Source of the DNA: Chloroflexaceae bacterium
Lineage (GTDB): Bacteria; Chloroflexota; Chloroflexia; Chloroflexales; Chloroflexaceae
DNA length: 34,591 nt
Assembly: GCA_012033195.1 (NCBI GenBank)
Contig: JAAUSQ010000015.1
Coordinates: 1 to 34,591, forward strand
Reading direction: 5' to 3'
The stretch's first letter is position 1; each line of letters starts with the position of its first letter. A program made the position numbers and the translations under genes. The notes beneath the pieces were generated by a model. That model was given only the letters and a program-made list of their open reading frames with translations. It made no database searches and was not told the origin of the DNA. Shown piece by piece: positions 34,452 to 34,591 of the stretch.

Positions 34452-34591
34452 GTGGATCTGGATCAGTTCGAGCTCGCTTATCGACAGAGTGACCTATTGG
34501 CAGATCGTCTGCGGGAAGAGGCGGATCAGGTGGCTCGACTGGCGAGATGGGATGCCGAGCGAAGCTCCTTGGGAGGCCCAGATTCGAAAGG
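34452..34591 (+). other. Possible partial coding sequence running off the window edge
   Basis: From a GTG at 34452 the plus strand stays open to the edge with a charged, coiled-coil-like translation (VDLDQFELAYRQSDLLADRLREEADQVARLARWDAE). It overlaps the upstream extension of the minus-strand ORF, so only one can be right. No ribosome-binding site or family match was found. The stretch could also be an assembly artefact at a contig end. Confidence 0.2.

Overview
The window most likely comes from a member of the Chloroflexota, probably a Chloroflexales-type filamentous phototroph relative. This is inferred from gene content, not from a marker phylogeny. The supporting content is a glycine dehydrogenase split into two subunits, CHAT/NACHT signalling proteins, an Uma2-type nuclease, Pro/Thr-rich surface-linker proteins, and moderately high GC with GC-rich third codon positions. 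I found no rRNA, tRNA, CRISPR array or replication origin.

Layout. 0.1-3.0 kb: an EVE-domain protein (-), a membrane J-domain/lectin-like fusion, a Nudix hydrolase and a membrane-anchored hypothetical. 3.1-4.5 kb: serS with a clear intrinsic terminator. 4.5-5.8 kb: a tnpB-only IS200/IS605-type element whose tnpB has an in-frame TGA near the start. 5.96-9.6 kb: an overlapping set (Cys-rich protein, lipoprotein hydrolase, O-methyltransferase), then a helical hypothetical and a VOC protein. 9.7-15.75 kb (-): a CHAT-NACHT-HEAT STAND protein of about 1285 residues, whose stop overlaps the start of xseA, followed by xseB and an Uma2 nuclease. This is the most interesting block. 15.9-17.4 kb: a response-regulator diguanylate cyclase facing a stand-alone HPt protein. 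17.5-22.9 kb: M42 peptidase and NAD kinase (divergent), an SRPBCC protein, a citrate-synthase-like protein with altered active-site residues, an SDR, a small membrane protein and rsfS. 23.1-28.7 kb: a CehA-type PHP hydrolase, a GT4 glycosyltransferase, and two M20 peptidases flanking a small helical protein and a hicBA module. 28.8-34.0 kb: a hypothetical, then the glycine cleavage genes in the order gcvT-gcvH-gcvPA-gcvPB (-). The right edge holds a partial helical protein.

Quality caveat. About eleven conserved genes are split by single-base indels, several in homopolymers: EVE, J-protein, Nudix, CHAT-STAND, M42, CehA, both M20s, the small helical ORF, gcvPA and gcvPB. The SRPBCC gene probably carries two compensating shifts. 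So many lesions in housekeeping genes point to uncorrected sequencing or assembly error, not gene decay. I give reconstructed gene spans and describe the frame changes in each entry.

How the genes fit together. The gcv genes form a complete T/H/P module except for the L protein; the P subunits have their own probable promoter. The minus-strand CHAT-STAND/xseAB/Uma2 run couples a predicted protease-NTPase sensor to DNA-degrading enzymes and could be a conflict or defence operon, though xseAB are normally housekeeping genes.
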